This document shows, piece by piece, positions 1-11,444 of a stretch of DNA of 64,000 bases (positions are counted from its first letter, which is position 1; every line of letters begins with the position of its first letter). The DNA comes from Hemibagrus wyckioides (lineage: Eukaryota > Chordata > Actinopteri > Siluriformes > Bagridae): NCBI RefSeq assembly GCF_019097595.1, contig NC_080723.1:8688511-8752510 (forward strand), in the 5' to 3' direction. The notes below the pieces were generated by a model. The model did no database searches and was not told the DNA's origin. It was given only the letters and a program-made list of their open reading frames with translations. The position numbers and the translations under genes were made by a program.

Positions 1-1843
1 GTAAATAAATATACTCCTCTTGTTAGGCTAGATAAAAACACAAATACTAAACAAAAAAAAACGAAAAATTCTTAAAGCTCTAAGTGTCTTCCTTCATATG
101 GGCTTCGTATTAACCAACGCTGTAGTGTGTGACTCTCTTTTAGCCATAGCCTCAGCCTCAGCACAACTGAAAAAACCGTCATGTTTGGAAAAACCACCTT
201 CAGGTCCAGAGAGCTTGTTTGTGTTTGGATTGGTCTGCTGCCAGTCATTTTATAGACATTTCACAGCCACATCATTCTGTGAGCAAAATAAACCCTTTAT
301 TAACCAGTGTGTCATTCTAGGGGCGGGGCTTGATGTAGATAGTTGGGGTCAGGGTTGGCTCAAGAAGTAAAGAAATCATTCAGATCTTATTCAACATTGT
401 TTATTTAACCATGAGAGATTATTTAGGACAAATTCTTGTGCCATGTGTGAAGTCAAAGCCACCTATGGAGGAATTTTCCGTAACAGTTATCAAAAGGAAA
501 TGCAAATTTTGGACGCATAAATTGTGACATTATTCCAAACACGCCGCATTTATGTACTGTAGCCCCGCCCCTAATGGTGATTGACAACTTTGAGAAGGCA
601 TGAGAAATGCAAATGCAAAGTGAATTGAGATTCAATCTGAATTGAATTTGGCCCCATTCAGGCTCCATTCTCGCTGCAGAGGAAGTGAAATATCAAACAG
701 GGTAACTGCTATTGTTATTACAATATGATCATAATATGATCATGTTATTACAATATGATCATATAGGGTCATAACTCAGAGTCATAACTTATAAGATGTG
801 GGAAATGCAATTTCAAATGATGAAATGATGGTTTTAGTTTTATCTGACGCTGTGCTGTGAAGATTTCAGGAGATGACTTCAGTCTCTGTGCCATTCCCAA
901 GCTCTGTTTGTCACGTTTAGTTGTTTTTGTTGAGTTTGTTTTTGTTTGTTTTAACCTCCACTTAAGCTGTAAGCAAACTTTAATGCAATGAAGAGCAGTG
1001 TAAGTTCTTTGTTATATATATAAAGCTTACAGGTTACACTCAATATTTATAGAGAAAGATTGATCATCAAAGATCAGTTTCCTCTTGTTCCAGGTGAATC
1101 AATGTCACGAGGAGCTGGAAATCTGGTTTGTCTCTGCATCTCGGATTACTGGGCTGGATCTGAGTGGAGCACCGGATATAGAGTTGATGTCATTCCCCCA
1201 ACAAAAGGCTCAGTTTCCGCCCTTCTCACTAATGTGGAGGGTTCGATTTGTGTCTTTCAAAAGGCAGACTGGATGTAACTCAAACCTACAGAAGAGATCT
1301 AGCCTGAAAGAAAATCCTTAAATGGTCTTCCACCAGCAAACACCCACAAGCCCACGCCTCACTCCACTGTTCCTAAAAGGTCATGCACGGGAAAAGTACG
1401 CAGGAGACAGTGACGTCATTGGCATGATCAATATGACGGTTTAATGTAATGCTGCCTTACAGCCAATGGCTACACACACACATACACACACACACAGACT
1501 GTCGTGAAAAGACTAGACTAGAATCTACAGTATCTACACTTCCCTCCTTCATCCGTGTTCTAGTATTCACATCGACATTATCTGACAACATCAAACATTT
1601 CGGGATCATTACTGAGAAGTAAGAGCCAAGCCTGAACGCATTAACCTTGTAGACTCAGAAAATCGCAGCGAGGATGAGTCAGTGCCTTTGTGCTTTTGTG
1701 TTAAAAGGCAGGAGGCAGGGGGTTTGGATTTCTCCGTCATCAAACCTACATTCACAGTTAACATTCAGCACAAATTCTAACCAACAGGCCATTAAGCACT
1801 TATCACTCTGTAGAAGAGCTTTTTTGGTAAATATCACACACAA

Positions 1844-1875
<32 letters not shown>

Positions 1876-3411
1876 CTTGATTAGGTCTTAACTCATTATC
1901 CATAATAACTGACTTCCAACCAGGAAAAAAACAAAGGTATCTCAGAATGTTCCTCTGAGTTCATTGACATGGTCGCTTGCAGCATCAGCAGTAAAACAAA
2001 ACAGCACTTCTTTACATTTACACAGGAAAACAGCTCCCTGTTGCTCACTCTGATTGATCGGCCATTTTTGCACATCTGGACACCTGGCCGTCGATTGCTG
2101 TGAGGTAGCATCATCAGGATACTGTCGATAAGGTTAAAGCTTTATATTTATTTTATATTTAACACAAGCTCCATGCTAGCTTGTTGATCTAAATGCTGAG
2201 TAATTGTTTTCTGGTTTTCTCTATATTTGCCACTTCTAAAACTGTATTGTGGTGATATTGTGGATCTCTGAGCACACAATACACATTATCCTGTCAGTTA
2301 TATATTGTTACAGACTTACACAGACTGTGCTAGTCGTGGCTGTATTGTATGCTAGCCTGGGCTGCTATGCTTGGAGTTGTTGACATCTGGGGATAGTCTT
2401 TGGCGATGTTGTCACAAATAATCTCGTGCCTTGTTGCATGAATGTGGTCATTCTTTAGATGGGGGCAGGGTGGGCAGGGTGAGCAGGGAAGAGGGGACGG
2501 TGGGGCAATACTATCTCATTCAGCTTTGTCCAAGTCAAACTCAGCATGACGAGGCTTTTAAAAATGCACAGGGTCAAAGAGTCCAAGCTGCAGGGGTGAG
2601 GATTCTGTTGACCAGCAGTGCAGACAAAACAACAATGTCTGTCTGTGATTCGACTACATCACATTACTGTCGCCACTCATGCCAGCATCTCTTCACAGAC
2701 TTACTGCCATGCACAGACAGAGGTAGACACGTACAACACAAACACACACCTGCAAATGGGCTCCATTACATAACTAGACTTTATTCTAATTTTACTATGA
2801 CACAAAGTGGATTCATTAAAGTATATCATAGGATTCAAACCCATAAAACATTTATTTCCTTAATTGAACAAAGAATAAAGTGCATTTGAGTTTAGGTGTG
2901 GGTGTCTGCTAAATCTCTGACAAGCTTGTGCAATAGACCAGCAGCTTTGTATGAGGAAGTAAGTCAGATATTTTCACTTCCTTCCCTGATACTGAAAAAA
3001 CACCTCCTACATATATAAATATAAATATAAAAAAATGCTGTGAAGCTTAAATACTTTTAAAATGTTTTCACATTAACAAATATAATATAAAGAGTAGTAA
3101 ATAGTAATAAAAGTCACAATCCTCTGCTTTTTATGTTATTCTCAGGTATTACACACACCCTGTAATAAAATAAGCTTTCCTGAGCATCACTGATCTGAAT
3201 CTGACCAGCTTTTCTGGAGAATTTTGTCTTTCACACCAGCTTCTGGTTTTGAAGCTAAAATCTGGCAGACTCTATTATGTTTTGGTTGTAAAAGTAGCCT
3301 GGAGTGTACTATGTTGCTTTCTTTACTGACACACAAACATCTTTATGTGTCTGGAACACAACTGTATTTGGAAAAGTAACATTTGGAAATTTAAAAATAG
3401 TTTTTTTGTAT

Positions 3412-3471
<60 letters not shown>

Positions 3472-3960
3472 CATTCAGCACTCCAGCATGTCCAGCAGGT
3501 GATGTGTCTCTACCCCCAGGTGTGTCATATGGGTGCATTCACTGCCTTTTCCATGTCTGATATTATCAGCTGTGTTTGCATGTTTCTGAAACCCTTCCCT
3601 AATGAAAACAGAAAAACAGCCTTAGGCGGACGTGCTTCTGTAAAAACAAACCAGCATCTACTCTCTAACTCACTCACTCACTCACCCTCCCACACACACA
3701 CACATATATTTCCCCAACCTCAATTACTACCACTTCCTCTATCATTGGGGATGCTGTGCCTATTTCAAAGGTCTTTAGTCCTCCATGATTCATCGCACAC
3801 ACACACACACACATTAAGGTTGAGTCCATCATTCTGTTCGTTCTGTTTGTTTAATTGTCTAATGTTATTATAAGCATGAAAGCAGTGACACAACACTAAA
3901 CAAAATGTCCCCAGACCTCAAAGTTTTGTTATTTTGTGATGTCAAGCCTAAATCTCACTG
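1..3960. other. Gene-free stretch with simple repeats
   Basis: No ORF here has recognisable protein similarity or a credible exon structure. The longest, 152 codons on the plus strand at 2431-2889, resembles no family I know and has no coding-like composition. What can be seen is AT-rich intergenic DNA, a short direct repeat built on AATATGATCAT around 720-765, a CA run at 1837-1870, a long TA run at 3414-3465 and CA stretches near 3690-3812. Confidence 0.6.
3414..3465. repeat. (TA)n microsatellite
   Basis: About 26 uninterrupted TA units. The Tyr-Ile repeat ORFs that cross it on both strands are artefacts of the repeat. Confidence 0.95.
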
Positions 3961-3969
3961 GATAGCAGA

Positions 3970-4180
3970 GGAATACACCACACATCCATTCACACACATA
4001 TTCACACCTAGGTTCAATTTATCCTAGCCCATCCTCCATACCGGTTTGTTATTGGGAGGCAGGAAGAAACCGGAGAACCTGGAGGAAACCCACACACACA
4101 CAGCATGTAGATACCACACACTGTAACTCAAGCTCAGAATCGAACAAGGCAGCCTGGAGCTGCAAGGTGCCTCAATCTTC
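3970..4180 (-). mobile_element. tRNA-type SINE fragment (family C)
   Basis: Read on the minus strand, this is a degraded copy of the common fish SINE whose body contains 'gtgtgtggagtttgcatgtt'-like and 'ggtttcctcc'-like stretches. Here the matching plus-strand text is 'ggaaacccacacacacacag' followed by 'gaatcgaacaaggcagc' (a B-box remnant) and the 'tatcctagcccatcc' body. The ends are not clear. Related copies lie at 12073-12350 and 59497-59862. Confidence 0.6.
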
Positions 4181-4280
4181 TACACATCTGGGAAATCTAT
4201 ACTTCATGACTTCATTTAACCCTTTGTTTAACTAAATACAAACACTGCACAGTTGTTTTCTGTGAGCTATGTGGTAGATA

Positions 4281-4976
4281 CACTATATTGCCAAAAGTTT
4301 TGGGACACCCCTCCAAATCATTGAATTCAGGTGTTGTTTTTCAGGGCTTGGGCTTGACTTCTTAGTTCCAGTGAAAGGAACTCTTATTGCTTCAGCATAC
4401 CAAGACATTTTGAACAATTTCATGCTCCCAACTTTGTGGGAACAGTTTGGGGATGGGCCACTGAGTCTGGCCTGCACAGAGTCCTGACCTCAACCCGACA
4501 GAAGACCTTTGGGATTAATTAGAGCAGACACTGCAAGCCAGGTTTTCTTGTCCAACATCAGTGCCTGAACTCACAAATGCACTTATAGAGGAATGGTCAA
4601 AAATTACCATAAACACACTAATAAACCTTATGAAAAGCCTTCCCAGATGAGTTGAATTCAACCCAAAGGTGTTCTTTTGGATTAAGGACTTAGTCATGCA
4701 GGTCAGACGTGCAGGCCAGTCAAGTTCCTCCACACCAAACTTGGACATCCATGTCTTCTATGGTTTTGTGCACTGGTGTGCAGTCATGTTGGAACAGGAA
4801 GGGGTCATCCTAAACTGTTCCCTCAAAGTTGGGAGCATGAAATTGTCCAAAATGTCTTGGTATGCTGAAGCATTAAGAGTTCCTTTCACTGGTACTAAAG
4901 GGCCAAGCCCAACCCCTAAAAAACATCACCTGAATTCAGTTTGGAGGGGTGTCCCAAAATCTTTGGCATTATAGTG
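4281..4976. mobile_element. Fold-back Tc1/mariner-derived non-autonomous element
   Basis: The left end reads CACTATATTGCCAAAAG, the right end is its near-complement (CTTTGGCATTATAGTG), and both are flanked by TA, the Tc1 target duplication. About 200 bp at each end are inverted copies of the same segment. That segment is the part of a Tc1 transposase gene that encodes the stretch around VPxTGT and the Ser-Met-Leu/Pro region before the second catalytic Asp. Reading right from about 4490, the plus strand carries a frame-broken transposase C-terminus (a PDLNP-like motif, then a region like EEWSKI), after which the sequence turns around. It cannot encode a working transposase. Its 5' TIR resembles that of the intact element at 16907-18154, but the sub-terminal sequence differs, so it belongs to a related family. 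Confidence 0.85.
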
Positions 4977-4979
4977 TAT

Positions 4980-5560
4980 CTTACAGGTAGACTTACCAGC
5001 ATAAACATGGATGTTCTTTGGAGTTAAAAAATAAGCACTGACTGTTTGGTAATTTATACAACAGCAGATTAAATGGCTTACACAACAAAAGCCGACCACA
5101 CATCCTTGATAGTCTTTTCTTAGTCAACAGTGCAGAAGTGTAAGTAAGAATTTCCACTGAAAGTGACCAATGGCTGCAAATTCACCTTGCAATCACTGCA
5201 GTGTCCAGAAAAGCACAAATATTTTAAATATTTTTTGCACTAATGAAATAAAGGCTTTGTGCTATCCAAATTTCATTGGATTGTGTCAATATTAAATGTC
5301 TATCTGATGTACTTCTCTTGGTGTAACTCAATCAAATGAATAATTATCTCAGTACAGTATCTCACTTTGTTTTCAGTATAGCGCAGCCTGCTGGAAATTC
5401 TCCTCTGAAGACCATAAACACACCGTTGATAAGACTTCTTTGATGCAGTGGGATCCTATATGTTTCACTGGGTGCAAATATTAATGCTCACTGGAAAACA
5501 CATAAACAATTAACCAAATGTAATTGACAAATGGCTTGATTTAGATTGGACACACCCAGG
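4980..5560. other. Gene-free AT-rich intergenic DNA
   Basis: I see no coding signal, RNA gene or recognisable repeat here. Confidence 0.5.
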
Positions 5561-6200
5561 CGTGATTAGTTTCATGACTAAACATCACTAAACAGAACCT
5601 TTCCAGTTATAAAGAGTAAAGTTTCAACAATCTGCAATCTAGGAGTCTGGAAAGCCATTTCATGGAAGAATGATGAGTCTTCACAGAAGTGAAAATTCTT
5701 CCCTCTGACGACATAGAAGAACATCTAAAGGAAATGTAGGCCTCACTCACCTTAGATAAGTGATAATGCTCATTATTCCACAATTAGAATGAGACTAGGC
5801 AAAAATGGGATCCATGTGAGGGTGACAAGGCAAAAGCACTGAGGAACATAAAGAAAAACAGCTTGATGAGTGAAAAGTTGAACGTTTTGAAAGAGACATG
5901 GATCCTGGTACATCTAGTATAAAGCCAACGCAACAATAAGAGCATCATACTGACAGTGAAACATGGTGGTGGTGTGATGGTGTGATGTATTGATGAGAGT
6001 TCTGCTGTCTAACAGAAAATTAAACAATAAATATATCGGGTTCTACAGTACAGTGAGACAACGTTCCAAAGCACAAGACCAACTCTACCTCTGAATGGCT
6101 CGGAAAAAAAAACAAAATGAAGGCTTTGTTGTGGCCTAGTCAAAGCCCTGACCTGAACCCCACTGAGACTCAAAGCTGATTTAAAGTTTCTTTAAAATAA
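5560..6200 (+). pseudogene. Decayed Tc1-like transposase remnant
   Basis: Short blocks of a Tc1/mariner transposase survive on the plus strand in broken frames. A stretch translating like TVKHGGGGVMVWG lies at about 5958-5995. [14 protein letters not shown] motif, which normally precedes the catalytic Glu, lies at about 6128-6168. Stops and frameshifts separate them and I could not define terminal repeats. The family differs from the intact copy at 16907-18154, which has a [12 protein letters not shown] version of the first motif. Confidence 0.7.
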
Positions 6201-6202
6201 TA

Positions 6203-6566
6203 CATAGAAGAAACCTTTATTTGTCACATATACATTACAGCACAGTGAAATTCTTTCTTCACATATCCCATCTTTGGAGGTTGGTGTCAGTACACAGGGT
6301 CAGTCAGTGCCCATGGAGCAGAGAGAGTTAAGGTGCTCAACACCCTTGCTCAGGGACCCAATAGTGGCAGCTTGGTGGTGCTAGGGCTTGAACCCCAAAT
6401 CTTCCAATCAACAGCCCAGCGCCTTAACCACTTGAGCTACCACTGCCAACAGCACCTGGTGTTCCCAGGTTCCTTGGTAGTTCCTATCCAAGTACTAACC
6501 TGGTCAGGTGTTTACCTTTCAAGATCGGATGAGATCGGCATTCTCAGTGTGGTATAGCCGTAAGCC
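6203..6566 (-). mobile_element. Compound SINE: 5S rRNA-like head, tRNA-like body, AATAAAGG tail
   Basis: On the minus strand it starts with a full-length 5S rRNA-like segment (6446-6566). A tRNA-like part with a box A (GTGGTAGCTCAAGTGGTTAA) and box B (GGGTTCAAGCCC-type) comes next, then 'CCTGAGCAAGG', then a tail reading 'GAAAGAATTTCACTGTGCTG' and 'ACAAATAAAGG'. Copies at 12357-12572 and 26045-26275 share the tRNA-like body and tail but lack the 5S part. The 5S plus tRNA arrangement is known in DeuSINE-type elements. Whether this copy is such a SINE or a chance insertion of a SINE beside a 5S pseudogene needs other copies. Confidence 0.7.
6446..6566 (-). pseudogene. 5S rRNA-like sequence (SINE head or 5S pseudogene)
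   Basis: The minus strand matches the whole length of vertebrate 5S rRNA (about 120 nt). It has a GCTTACGGC-like start, 'GCCGATCTCATCCGATCTTG', then 'CAGGTTAGTACTTGGAT' (the box C region), and ends 'ACACCAGGTGCTGT'. Several substitutions fall in the internal promoter: box A reads AAGGTAAACACC rather than the usual AAGCTAAGCAGG. It also lacks a T-run terminator and reads straight into a tRNA-like SINE body, so it is not a functional 5S gene. Confidence 0.8.
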
Positions 6567-6569
6567 TCC

Positions 6570-7429
6570 ATAGTGCTGTGAAAGACTAATCTCCAGAGCA
6601 TACTACCAGGAGCGTTTGTGGCTGCTAAAGCTTAGTATTGCCCAGTATCAATAACTGCTCACAATTCCTGCTCATGTCTTCTCAAGTTAAGTTAAGGGCC
6701 CAGTTAAGGAAGTGACAGCAAATCAACATGGCTGCTCACATTATCAGCAGTAAACACAGCAGCACTTCTTAACTTTAAATTAGTTATTATACAGACAGAT
6801 TCACTTGTCTAATCTATAACTAATCCCCACTTTGTTCATCAAATGCATGGAGGTCGAAAAGGACATCATTCCAATGCAAGACTAATGGAGCATTGACAGT
6901 GTGTGTGTGTGTGTGTGTGTGTGGATGTGGATTGGATGGATTTTTTTTTAAGATAACAAAATGAAATAAAGCTTCTTTTATGATACTGAACGTCACCACA
7001 CAATGTTTGGGTCAGTGACTGCCCATGTGACAGACAGCTATTTTACTCTAAGCTGCATTGTTCAGTGAAGCTCCACAATACAAAACCCTCCATCTGATAC
7101 ACACACACAAAGAGAGAGAGAAAGAGTGTGTAACTTGTCTTTAGAGTGTGTATAGAGTATATAGAGTGTGTAGCTTGTGTTTATAGTGTGTATAAAGTGA
7201 GAAAAAAAGAGAGTGCAGAGTGTGTAGAATGCATATAGAGTGTATATAGTGTGGAGACTGTTTAGAGTGTATATATTGTGTAGGGTGTGTATAAGATGTG
7301 TATAGAGTGCATACAGTGTGTAGAGTTTGTATAGAGTGTGTAACTATTGTGTTTAGAGTACAGAGTATGTGTAAAATGAGAGAGAGTGTAGGGTGTTAAG
7401 AGTGTGTATAAAGTTTATAAAGTGTGTAT

Positions 7430-7464
<35 letters not shown>

Positions 7465-8027
7465 GAGAGAGAGAGAGAGAGAGGGAGAGAGAGAGAGAGA
7501 GAGAGAACCATTTCTCTTTCTACCTCGTTTTCTCTTTCTCTGCTGCTTCATGAATGTTTGGCTCGACTAAACACAGAGCAGTGGACATGAGGCTCATTTC
7601 CCCTCCACCACACAGAGACTCATTCAGGCTTGTGTGATTACAGTGACCTGTGACTCGCCCCTTGGCCTGTGTGCTCTGTTGAGGCAGTCTGCACCGAATT
7701 GAGTCTCGGGGGCATCGCCATGGCACCCGAAATGTAAAAGAAATCATTTATATGATGTTAAACTGAGGGGAGTTCATGTGGAATTTTTAAACTTGCACAC
7801 AATCATCACAAAATGAATCATCTTTAGATTTTCTTCCGTATTTTTGTACTTCTGCTTTAAAATGTGCAGTCAGCACTTCACACCTCTCTGGTGTGTCTCT
7901 GGTTTGTTTATGTGAACAAAAGGAAGTGTGTGTGTGTGTGTGTGCTGAAGCCATGAATTTTACAATTCAGGCACAAATTAAAGTTTTTTTCTTGATCGAT
8001 GGTGATTCAAGATTATGGACAGTATTT

Positions 8028-8062
<35 letters not shown>

Positions 8063-8085
8063 CACACACATACACTGAGTGTATA
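6570..8085. other. Intergenic DNA with GT, GA and TAGAGTGTGTATA-type repeats
   Basis: No gene is seen. The stretch contains (GT)n at 6900-6922, an irregular minisatellite built on 'agagtgtgtata' at about 7120-7400, and long (GA)n tracts at 7433-7506. CA/GT runs lie at 7928-7944 and 8026-8072. Confidence 0.6.
7120..7506. repeat. Degenerate minisatellite followed by (GA)n
   Basis: Variants of 'tagagtgtgtata' repeat through 7120-7430 with irregular spacing, followed by about 75 bp of nearly pure GA. A shorter stretch of the same unit type lies at 9215-9290. Confidence 0.8.
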
Positions 8086-8089
8086 GTCT

Positions 8090-8320
8090 TCAAAGTGAAT
8101 GCACAAAATTAGCTGAGTGGTGAACTTTCTTTAGTCTCCTTAGGAAGTAAAGACACTGTTGCACCTTCCAAACCAGAGCTGAGGTGTTCAGATGCCAAGA
8201 CAGATCCTCAGAGATGTGGACACCCAGGAACTTAAAGCTGGAGACACGGTTGATGTAGATAGGGGAGTGTCTGCTGCTGTTAGATTTCTGGAAGTCCACG
8301 ATGAGCTCTACAGTGTGTTT
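8090..8320 (-). pseudogene. LINE reverse-transcriptase C-terminal fragment (Rex/L2-like)
   Basis: A 69-codon stretch on the minus strand (8090-8299) contains VSSFKFLGVHISEDLSW followed by a QQCLYFLRRLKK motif. This is the typical end of the reverse-transcriptase domain of fish L2/Rex-type non-LTR retrotransposons (the KFLG(V/I)xI and LxFLRxL motifs). The catalytic YxDD part is absent and no other LINE coding is nearby, so it is a truncated fragment. Confidence 0.75.
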
Positions 8321-8324
8321 TTAC

Positions 8325-8476
8325 ATATGATGCAGATTTCCACATGTCCGATGCTGCAGTGGAGTTAATGCTGAAATTGGCGTACGCTGTGAAGTGATTT
8401 GCGTCACTGCTGTCCTCTGCAATGACGAGTCTAAGCCTGAGTCAGTCTGTTGCATCCGCACACGCACGCATGCACG

Positions 8477-8510
<34 letters not shown>

Positions 8511-9444
8511 TAATGACAAGGGCCAGGCAGACACATCACGGAAGAAAAATTCTTTTTTAATGTTTATGCTACAAACATTTACTCATTTTCTGTGTGCTAA
8601 TTAGTGCACACACACACACACACACACAAAACTGGATTTGCCTGCTAGACACCTTCAGGAGCCAGTCAGCAGATTACACCGTTACACCCTTTTCAAAAGA
8701 CAGAATTATTATTATTAACCGACAAAATGTGACAGAGTTTAGATTTACTCACTTTTAGTTTTTAAATGTGGAAATAAACCACGGAAAATGTGACAAAATT
8801 GCAGGTTTTTTTGTTTAGTTTCAGCTCCAAACAGGAATGGGGGAATAATGACGGCAGTGCTGTGTGGCTAAACACACAAACATGGGAAAGGTTCATTTCT
8901 CTGCTGATGACCAGGTTGTGTGATCAGTGTGTTTGATTACAGTGTGTGAAACTGGCCATTTAAAGTTTAATGACGTAATGCTGACCAGCCCTGTGTCAAG
9001 AACGCGTCAAGAAGATTGCTGAAATGTTAGTGTGTGTTGAGGACAAAAAAAACAATAAAATTACATTCCCCATTTTCTGCATCTCATAGTTTATGTGATA
9101 TTTATTTTATGTGGAATGCAGGATGTTCACACACACACTACTGCAAACAATGGTCCAAAATGATTATAGAGCCTAGGAGCTGGGATACTGAAAGATAAAC
9201 TCAGCATTGTGTGTGTGTGTTTAGAGTGTATAGAGTGTGAATAGTGCAGATAGAGTGTGATGGTAGAGTGGGTAGAGTGTGTAAAGTGTGTGGAGATATA
9301 TATTGTACATATTGAGTAAACTGAATAACATAAACTGAAGTTCTGGATCATTACTACATGATAAATTCACAGCTCTAATAAGAACCAGTCTGCTCCTGAA
9401 ACACACTCTGGTCAGTCACACTTACACACCCTGCGTTGCTCTGT

Positions 9445-9475
<31 letters not shown>

Positions 9476-9785
9476 ACACACACTCACACACACACACACA
9501 CACACCATCTAAGGGCTGTGACACATTTAGCCACCACCAGGCCACTCACATTACATAAAACACCCCGGGCACAGGCCTGTAATCTAAAAGCAGCCTGTGT
9601 AAGTGTGAAGCTTAAAGAATGTCTCTGGCTGAGAAACGACACATCAGGACCTGAGCGAGAACGACAAAATGCTTCAGCAGTATCTCCTTCCTAATTGGGT
9701 GTGTGTGGAGCCAGTATAAGAAAGCCAGAAAGGAGATGTCGTTGCATAAAATTCACTGCCTCAACTGTCTTCTCACAATAGCACA
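8325..9785. other. Gene-free intergenic DNA with CA repeats
   Basis: No coding signal is seen. CA/GT runs are at 8478-8504, 8606-8630 and 9446-9504, and a 'tagagtgtg' minisatellite is at 9215-9290. Confidence 0.55.
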
Positions 9786-9789
9786 CAAA

Positions 9790-10080
9790 GTCTCATGGCT
9801 TGGTGACTCGGTGGGTCACGACTCAGTGGGTAACGGCCTCACAGTTTCAGGGTCCCTGAATTAACACTGAGCTCAGATTGGGTTCCTTTTCCACGTGAGT
9901 TTCTTGCCAGCTGCCAGAAAACAAAATAACTACTTTATCCTGGTCAGGGTGGTGGTGGATCCTGAGACTATCCTTAGAACACACACATACAAACACACAC
10001 ACACACAGAAACAATTTAAAGCAGTCAATCCACTTAGAGAATGTGGGAGGAACCCAATACAGACCCATCACATGTTTATG
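9790..10080 (+). mobile_element. Old SINE fragment (family C-like)
   Basis: The order of the sequence follows the family C SINE loosely. A 'ggtgactcggtgg...taacggcctcacagtttcagggtccctg' tRNA-like head is followed by 'ttatcctggtcagggtggtggtgg' and 'tgtgggaggaaccc'. Divergence is high and no target duplication is clear. Confidence 0.45.
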
Positions 10081-10099
10081 ATGCTCTAGAAGTCTCAGT

Positions 10100-10510
10100 G
10101 TTAAGCCGTAGTGCACATGTTCTCCTGTTTTGGCATCTCCTCCCTGACTTCCTGTTAAGAGCAGAATTGATTTTAAAATTTCTATTCATGTATACAAAGT
10201 GCTATCTGGTCTTGCTGCACAGTAAATAACTGACAAACTCTTCTTCTAGAAAGATCTAAGATCTTCTAACCAGCTTCTATCTGTTCTGTCTCAAGCCTTT
10301 TCTGTGGTTGTGGTTTGATCCCAAACTCTCTCAATAACAATTTCCCTTTTCATCTGTGGTTTGCTCCAGCCTTAAAGCTTAAAACTTAAAGCTTCTCTTA
10401 AAACTAATTTTTATTCTTTGTCTTATGATCTTATGATCTGTCTTCATGCTGTTATGTGCAGCACTTTGGATCTCTTTAAAAATAAAACTGAACTTGACTT
10501 GACTTGGGAA
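10100..10510 (+). mobile_element. Non-LTR retrotransposon 3' tail
   Basis: The stretch ends with 'gcagcactttggatctcttt' and 'aaataaaactgaacttgact'. This is the kind of 3' end found on many fish LINE copies (AGCACTTTG, then ATAAA with a short terminal repeat). It is preceded by degraded AT-rich sequence without an open frame. The assignment rests on tail similarity only. Confidence 0.45.
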
Positions 10511-10966
10511 TATTTCCATTACAGACTTCTTCCTGCTCCGTTACACCACACACACATATGTTCTCCATCTTTATACACATAAGGAGTGTAGAAGGAGTTT
10601 ATAAGTCAACGGTGAACTGCACATGTTTTTCCATGACCTATAAGCCCTCTCACTGAGGTGCCAGCTCAGCCAGGCACAGGCAATGCAATACATTCCTTAT
10701 TCAGACTTGATATTTATCAAGGAGTTGATTTTGGCCTGCTACTGAACAGCGGTGTGAGTGAAACCCTGAATGGAATAAGGGTCAGCTGACTCGAACAGCT
10801 GTGCTGCTCTCCATAACGTCCATGTGAATGACAGAGCACAGTGAGCAGACTATCTCACATCAGAGAAAAAAGGCAAACACATTTAGAGGGATAAACTAAT
10901 AGCGACCATTGATAAAAATACAGAGCTCACAAAAACCTATAGGTTAGACTAATAATGTCTATAATA
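10510..10966. other. Gene-free intergenic DNA
   Basis: Nothing recognisable is seen. Confidence 0.5.
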
Positions 10967-11438
10967 CTCTATACAGCCAAAACTACTCTAAAACTGTATG
11001 TGGTTCTTGCGAATCTCATTCTAGATTTATTCCCCCTCTATTTGCTGTTAGAATAATCTCCACTCTTCTCTTCTTAGATGTTGGATTGAGGCTGTGGGGA
11101 TTAGTGATCATTCAGCTTCAAGAGCATTAGTGAGATCAGACACTGATGTTGTAAGAGTGAGGAGGTCTGGGGTTCAGTCTGTGTTCCAGTTCATCCCAAA
11201 GGTGTTCAGTGGGGTTGAGTCAGAGTCAGGGCTCAGTGCAGGACACTCCAGTTGTTCCACTCCAACTTTAACCTCTACACCATGTCTTTATTGTCATGCT
11301 GGAACAGGGTTTGCGTTAGTTCTAGTGAAGGGAAACTGTAAATTTATAGCACACAGAGACATTCAAAACTTTTTGGAGTTTGGGGAAGAACCACATGAGT
11401 CTGATGGTCAGGGTGCACATACTTTTAGCTTTATAGCG
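10967..11438 (-). mobile_element. Tc1-like deletion derivative, copy 1
   Basis: The element is bounded by TA on both sides. The left end reads CTCTATACAGCCAAAAC and the right end is its imperfect complement ('acttttagctttatagcg'). Inside, the minus strand carries a decayed C-terminal half of a Tc1 transposase (the region around the PAxSPD motif and down to the end). The N-terminal DNA-binding half and the first catalytic Asp are missing. A 120-codon plus-strand ORF (11094-11456) is only the antisense of this. A sister copy is at 36295-36832. Confidence 0.8.
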
Positions 11439-11444
11439 TATATC

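Noticed and set aside
2431..2889. 152-codon ORF
   Set aside because: No recognisable motif, no splice context and low-complexity flanks; probably chance.
6446..6566. Functional 5S rRNA gene
   Set aside because: Promoter box changes, no T-run terminator and direct fusion to a SINE body.
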